DNA of 47,688 nucleotides from Zancudomyces culisetae (taxonomy: Eukaryota; Kickxellomycota; Harpellomycetes; Harpellales; Legeriomycetaceae). The notes below the pieces were generated by a model. That model did no database searches. It saw nothing but the letters and a program-made list of their open reading frames with translations, and was not told the DNA's origin. Shown one piece after another: positions 43,815 to 47,688 of this stretch. Each line of letters opens with the position of its first letter. Position 1 is the stretch's first letter. The position numbers were made by a program, and so were the translations under genes. The stretch covers positions 1 through 47,688 of the forward strand of contig LSSK01000115.1 in assembly GCA_001969505.1 (NCBI GenBank). The letters run 5' to 3'.

Positions 43815-45359
43815 ACAACCACGAGTATTGCTAGTATCAAAAGTTTCGTCTAAATAGTTGAAAGTGCTTCTAGTACCACGATTTTCGTATAAGGTTGGTA
43901 GTGTAGGGATTTCGCTCTGAAAAGGCTTTTGGTTACTAAAAATTTGGGCTGGTGAAATCAATAATGAGTCCTGAGGGATCCCAGGAGGGTATTGGTTAAG
44001 GGTGTATGGAAATACCAAGCTATGCAGAGGTTGTGGTAGAGCACCTTCTGAATTGGTATGCATGGATGCGTCAAGATGATTGTTTGGTGCTGGGTTTGCA
44101 TTTAGATTTGGATTTAGATTTGAACTGAGGTTGCTATATTCATTTATATTGCTATCAGCAAATACATTACTTTCAGCGTCTAATTGGGTTATACCACCTC
44201 CAATATTGTGATGGGCATTACCATTGTTATAAGAAAAAGTAGGATATACCGAGACACCACCCACTTGGTCATATACAGGAACCTCTTCAAACACATTGGT
44301 ATTCGGAGTTGAGTCTATGTAGTGATACCCACTAGCAGCAGGTCGTGAATACCGGTTATTATTGCCAACTGTATTAAACCCGCTAAAGGATAGCATATGT
44401 CTATCATTGGCTATTGTGGTATTTTTGGTATCCCCTGTATGGTGACATAACCCCTCAAAGCTAACTTCAGATCTGGTTGGCCCTTTTGTAGATTGTTGGG
44501 ATCTCCGTTTCTGTGTTCCTTGAACATTGGAATTGACACTAGCCTCAGCCATTCTTTTATACTCTTCATCAGCGGCTATCATGTCCTGGATAGTATGGAA
44601 CTGTATCGGCTCTACAGGTATGTTTTCAAAAAGCCTCTTGAAAAAGTATACATCATTACCTTGGGCAACTAAAGTGCTGAACTTGATGAACTCATCGTTT
44701 TGGTCTTTCAAACAATCCGGTCTTAAAAATAGCATTCGATAGTCAAACAAGCCAACACTTGCGTATACAGCAATGTACTGCGCTAAGGAACTAGCTTGCT
44801 CTGCACTATAGCCATAAATATTCTTTGAAAGTCCTGCTCCTCCACCCTTTGCGTATCCATCTAACAAAAGTGCATTGATATGGCGATCTTGTACCATTAA
44901 ATAGTGTGTATCGATGGGATCCACCCCGTTTCCGTTTGTGAGCATTTTTAACTCATCAAATGACATTGACTGTATCGGGTTTCTATTAATATACTTCCTG
45001 CCATACCTAGCGTCAAGCAGCTGCACTGTTTGTTCAAGGACCTTTCTATGCACAACCAACGACTTTTCGTAATCTTCAAAGTATAAATTATTAGTACCTT
45101 TCTGTTTCCTGTATTTCAAGCATCTATTACACAAATTTGTCCATCTGTTTTTAACCAGTATTTCGGTAAAACCTGAATAGTTACAGTTTTTTTTAAAGTT
45201 TTTCCTATCGTCTGGGCTAGCATAGGAGTCATAGTTTTTAAGGTCAACATAAATAATACTATACCATCGGAAATATAAACTAAACTTAGATCTAGGCGCT
45301 TTTATCTCTTCTTCTTCATCCTGGGTGCTAGTTACAGGTGATCTACCGCTTTGATTCAT
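43620..45359 (-). CDS. Unrecognised protein with Cys-containing N-terminal domain and Asn-rich tail
   Basis: A 579-residue frame with a clear ATG at 45359. Residues about 20-270 look like a folded domain rich in Tyr, Leu and Lys. It contains C59, C77 and C80 (CNYSGF, later NLCNRCLKYRKQKG), a spacing with one CxxC that could be part of a small metal-binding or DNA-binding element, though no full zinc-finger signature is seen. Residues about 270-579 are low-complexity, Asn-, Ser- and Pro-rich, with a 13-Asn run near 530 and a charged end. This ordered head plus Asn-rich tail is common in fungal transcription regulators and RNA-binding proteins, but I do not recognise the family and assign no function. 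No membrane segment is obvious. Confidence 0.7.
43778..43815 (-). repeat. AAC/AAT-type trinucleotide repeat coding an Asn tract
   Basis: About thirteen copies of the trinucleotide GTT on the plus strand encode consecutive Asn residues in the C-terminal tail of the gene above. The unit is in frame, so expansion is tolerated. Confidence 0.9.
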
Positions 45360-47260
45360 GGTTATGAGTACGTTCTTTTGTTTTCTTTTTTAATTAATTA
45401 ATCAATTTAATTATTTATTTCACCATTAAATTCTGTTCACTCCCCCCCTCCCCCTTCTTCTTTTTTCTAAATATTGGCGGTTTCGGCAATAATATATGCC
45501 AAAATAGAGTAGTCCCTTGTACCAATTTTATATCAGCTTTTCCACCTTTATGTTATTATAATCTATGGGTTATGTTTACTCTGCCGAACCAGTTTGATGG
45601 TATTAAATACGTAGATTTGTAGTAAGTAGATTTTCCAAAGATAAACAATTTTTTGGGCTTTGTGGACGGGTTCGAAATAGATGCTTATATGCTTATTTTC
45701 ATATAGCGTGGTTTTATCATTTTGAACGCAAACCCGGTTAAAAATATTGTCAGTCCTGAATTAGTTTATGTCGACAAAGTATAGGGAGCCCCACTTAATA
45801 GTCATTCAACTATACGACCCTCCGTTTTAGATAATGTTTATTGAATTCTGATGGGCCCTTTCCCCTCGAGAAAAAAAAATTAACTGGGTTTCTTTTGTGG
45901 CTTCTAATTTTTACGATGATTTATACTTTTTGTGTTTTTAAATCAAAAAATAAACGAAAAGATCCAAGTTTCTGGAGAAGAAGGGAGGTTGTGGACGAAC
46001 CCGCTTAGCTAACTTCTAGGACTCTTATTAGTTGTAAACTAAATGAGTGGTAAAATTCAACCGAAATTGCGAAAAAAAAACCAATATTTTTAATTGTATT
46101 AGGCAGGTCATTGATGGGCAAGTTGTTTGATCTTTTGTGATTTACCTGAGTTGGTTGGTTCGATATTTTTTGCATTAAATCGTCTACGAATTGAAAAAAG
46201 GATTGCAGAAAGAGATGGATCGTAAATAGTTGGAAATTAAATTTTTTCTTTAGCTTGAAACACATATTCAACCTTAGAGTATCTTTACTTCTTATCTTAC
46301 TGTTGAATATTCAGTTAAAATATGCTTGGAATCCACATATTTATTGAATGCAATTTTGTATGAAAAAAGTTTAACGTAACAGAAAAATGTCAACCTCAAC
46401 TATTTATTTGTTTTTGTTACCACATGTCTGGTACAAAAATTTCCAGTGATTTTCTAGATCCGCATTTATTCAACTTTTGTCAAGGGTAAGAAGGCAAGAT
46501 AAACACGACGCGATTTTAAAAAGCAGGGTATGCAGCATAGACGGTCAGCTGGCTATCAAGACGCGTCTCCATATTTATATTGATCCGAATTGGTAGTTAA
46601 TAACAACAACTAAATCCAAATTAACACAGATACCACTTTTTCTTATACTCGAAAAAAAATTACTGTTTTTGGAAAATGTGTAAACAGAAAACAGAAAACT
46701 GTAACGTATCAGATGACTATCACCTGGACTTGCACATAGGCCTGGGAATACCTTTTTTTTATTGGTATATGGAAATTAACACGCTCTTATCAAATACTGT
46801 TACATCATTAATACAAAGTTAAACAAAACCAGAAAAATTCAAGTACCACACTTGATTGCAAAAAAAAGTAACTCTGATTACAAAGCATCAATACCATATT
46901 ACCTGTTTGGTGCAGCTATGGTCTAAGTTATGGAAAAAAAACCGATATATGTCCGTTTTAGACCCATCACGTTACAATTCCATTTAGAATGCTCCAAAAT
47001 ATGCGAAAGTGCGAATAGTACAAAAAAAACTTGCTCAAAAAGAAAAGCACCGCATTAAGCAAATAGGTGCATCTTTGGTTATCGAGTAACATCCTAAGAG
47101 CAAAGTTAAGTCCAAGCAGATTTGATGACTTGGTAAAATTATTATGGTTGATTCTTTCTTGGTGAGCCTAATTTTACCCATTCTGGCTATACTAAAGTCG
47201 GGTGTAGTAGTTATTAGTGTTGTTTTGTTGAGATCATAAACTTTTTTTTAAATTATGTTT
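45360..47260. other. Intergenic (1.9 kb), no gene recognised
   Basis: AT-rich sequence with the promoter of the 43620-45359 gene at its left end. The 88-codon minus-strand frame at 46005-46271 has an ATG but no protein-like pattern. If the frame at the right edge is a Gag remnant, this is where a downstream polymerase would be expected on the minus strand, and none is present. Confidence 0.45.
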
Positions 47261-47688
47261 TTATATATTTTTTGTAGCTATTTTTGTTTCGTTTTTATAA
47301 TTATTGGTGAAATGCTGATTACTAGATTTCAGCTGGAAAATTATTTTGATTAATTTGATGGCCTCCTCTAAAGATATCCATCCATTTGTCTTGATTCTTT
47401 CGCCCCGTGCCATGAAACTGGTACACAAGTTACGACGCGGAATGACTGAAATGAGCATTCTAACAGCATCATCCTCAGTTATTTCCCCCCTTTCGATTAG
47501 AAAATTGCTGACCTCCTTGTACTCTGCTGCTAGGCTGTTTACCGTATTTGCACTCCAGTCAGCTTGAGTAATTTCAGATAAACTATCTGCAGTAACTGGT
47601 GCATCTTCCTGATCCCCGTAGATATTTATCATAAAGTTTTTTATTGAACTCCATTTTTGTAACTTGTAAACTATGCTGGATCTTAAGG
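47261..47688 (-). CDS. Partial Gag-like reading frame running off the window edge
   Basis: The frame ends with a stop at 47261 and stays open to the window edge. An ATG occurs at 47632, but codons before it also read as protein (for example VYKLQKWSSIKNF), so the gene probably begins outside. The visible part has the feel of a Ty3/gypsy-type Gag capsid: W-x-x-I-x-x-F followed by IYGD, then a hydrophobic heptad with SLAAEYKEVSNFLIERG and ITEDDAVRMLISVIP. This resembles the pattern of a retrotransposon Gag region in which a short Gln-x-x-Ser segment precedes a Y-x-x-x-F helix and a leucine-rich close. No zinc knuckle, protease or reverse transcriptase follows on this strand. It may be a decayed element, a domesticated Gag, or an unrelated gene's end. 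Confidence 0.35.
   Translation of the reverse strand, partial: LRSSIVYKLQKWSSIKNFMINIYGDQEDAPVTADSLSEITQADWSANTVNSLAAEYKEVSNFLIERGEITEDDAVRMLISVIPRRNLCTSFMARGERIKTNGWISLEEAIKLIKIIFQLKSSNQHFTNNYKNETKIATKNI

Noticed and set aside
45661-45690. GGTTCGAAAT sequence resembling a tRNA B-box
   Set aside because: No matching A-box, acceptor stem or cloverleaf could be built around it; similar weak matches at 30391 and 46153 fail too.

Overview
This window reads as nuclear DNA of an AT-rich, intron-containing ascomycete yeast. CTG codons sit at invariant leucines of the midasin Walker B motifs (for example 3539-3541, 4547-4549 and 5720-5722), so CTG is read as leucine and the CUG-Ser and CUG-Ala yeast clades are unlikely. 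The introns are short (about 80-145 bases), with GTAAGT, GTAAAA or GTAAAG donors and TAG acceptors. Two genes (a LisH-CTLH-WD40 protein and a NELF-A-like protein) belong to families missing from baker's yeast. Together these suggest an early-branching Saccharomycotina lineage, for example Dipodascaceae, Trichomonascaceae or Lipomycetaceae. The placement is inference.

Layout. 0.5-19.7 kb (+): one enormous gene for midasin (MDN1/REA1), about 6403 residues, inflated by simple-repeat insertions. 20.8-21.5 kb (+): a scramblase/LURP-one-like beta-barrel protein behind a clear TATA box. 22.2-24.3 kb (-): a five-exon LisH-CTLH-WD40 gene, convergent with the previous one; four intron positions can be read and all phases close. 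24.6-24.8 kb (+): a possible 61-residue membrane microprotein. 24.9-26.7 kb (-): a two-exon ZIP zinc transporter with a histidine-rich loop. 27.5-28.2 kb: an assembly gap bordered by poly-C. 28.6-29.7 kb (-): a two-exon protein with two membrane segments. 29.7-33.4 kb: a long stretch with no convincing gene. 33.4-36.4 kb (+): a 992-residue protein whose two ends resemble metazoan negative elongation factor A (NELF-A). 37.1-39.8 kb (+): a two-exon ankyrin-like protein. 40.1-41.3 kb (-): translation initiation factor eIF5 (TIF5), convergent with it. 43.6-45.4 kb (-): an unrecognised protein with an Asn-rich tail. 47.3 kb to the edge (-): a partial, Gag-like reading frame.

The genes are ordinary chromosomal neighbours and not a pathway: ribosome assembly (midasin), possible splicing or CTLH function (WD40 protein), zinc uptake (ZIP), transcription elongation (NELF-A-like) and translation initiation (eIF5). 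The most notable observation is the NELF-A-like gene, because NELF-dependent promoter-proximal pausing is generally regarded as absent from budding yeast. The spliced gene models, which simple ORF reading splits or starts at TTG codons, are the main annotation gain. No tRNA, rRNA, CRISPR array or intact transposon was found.
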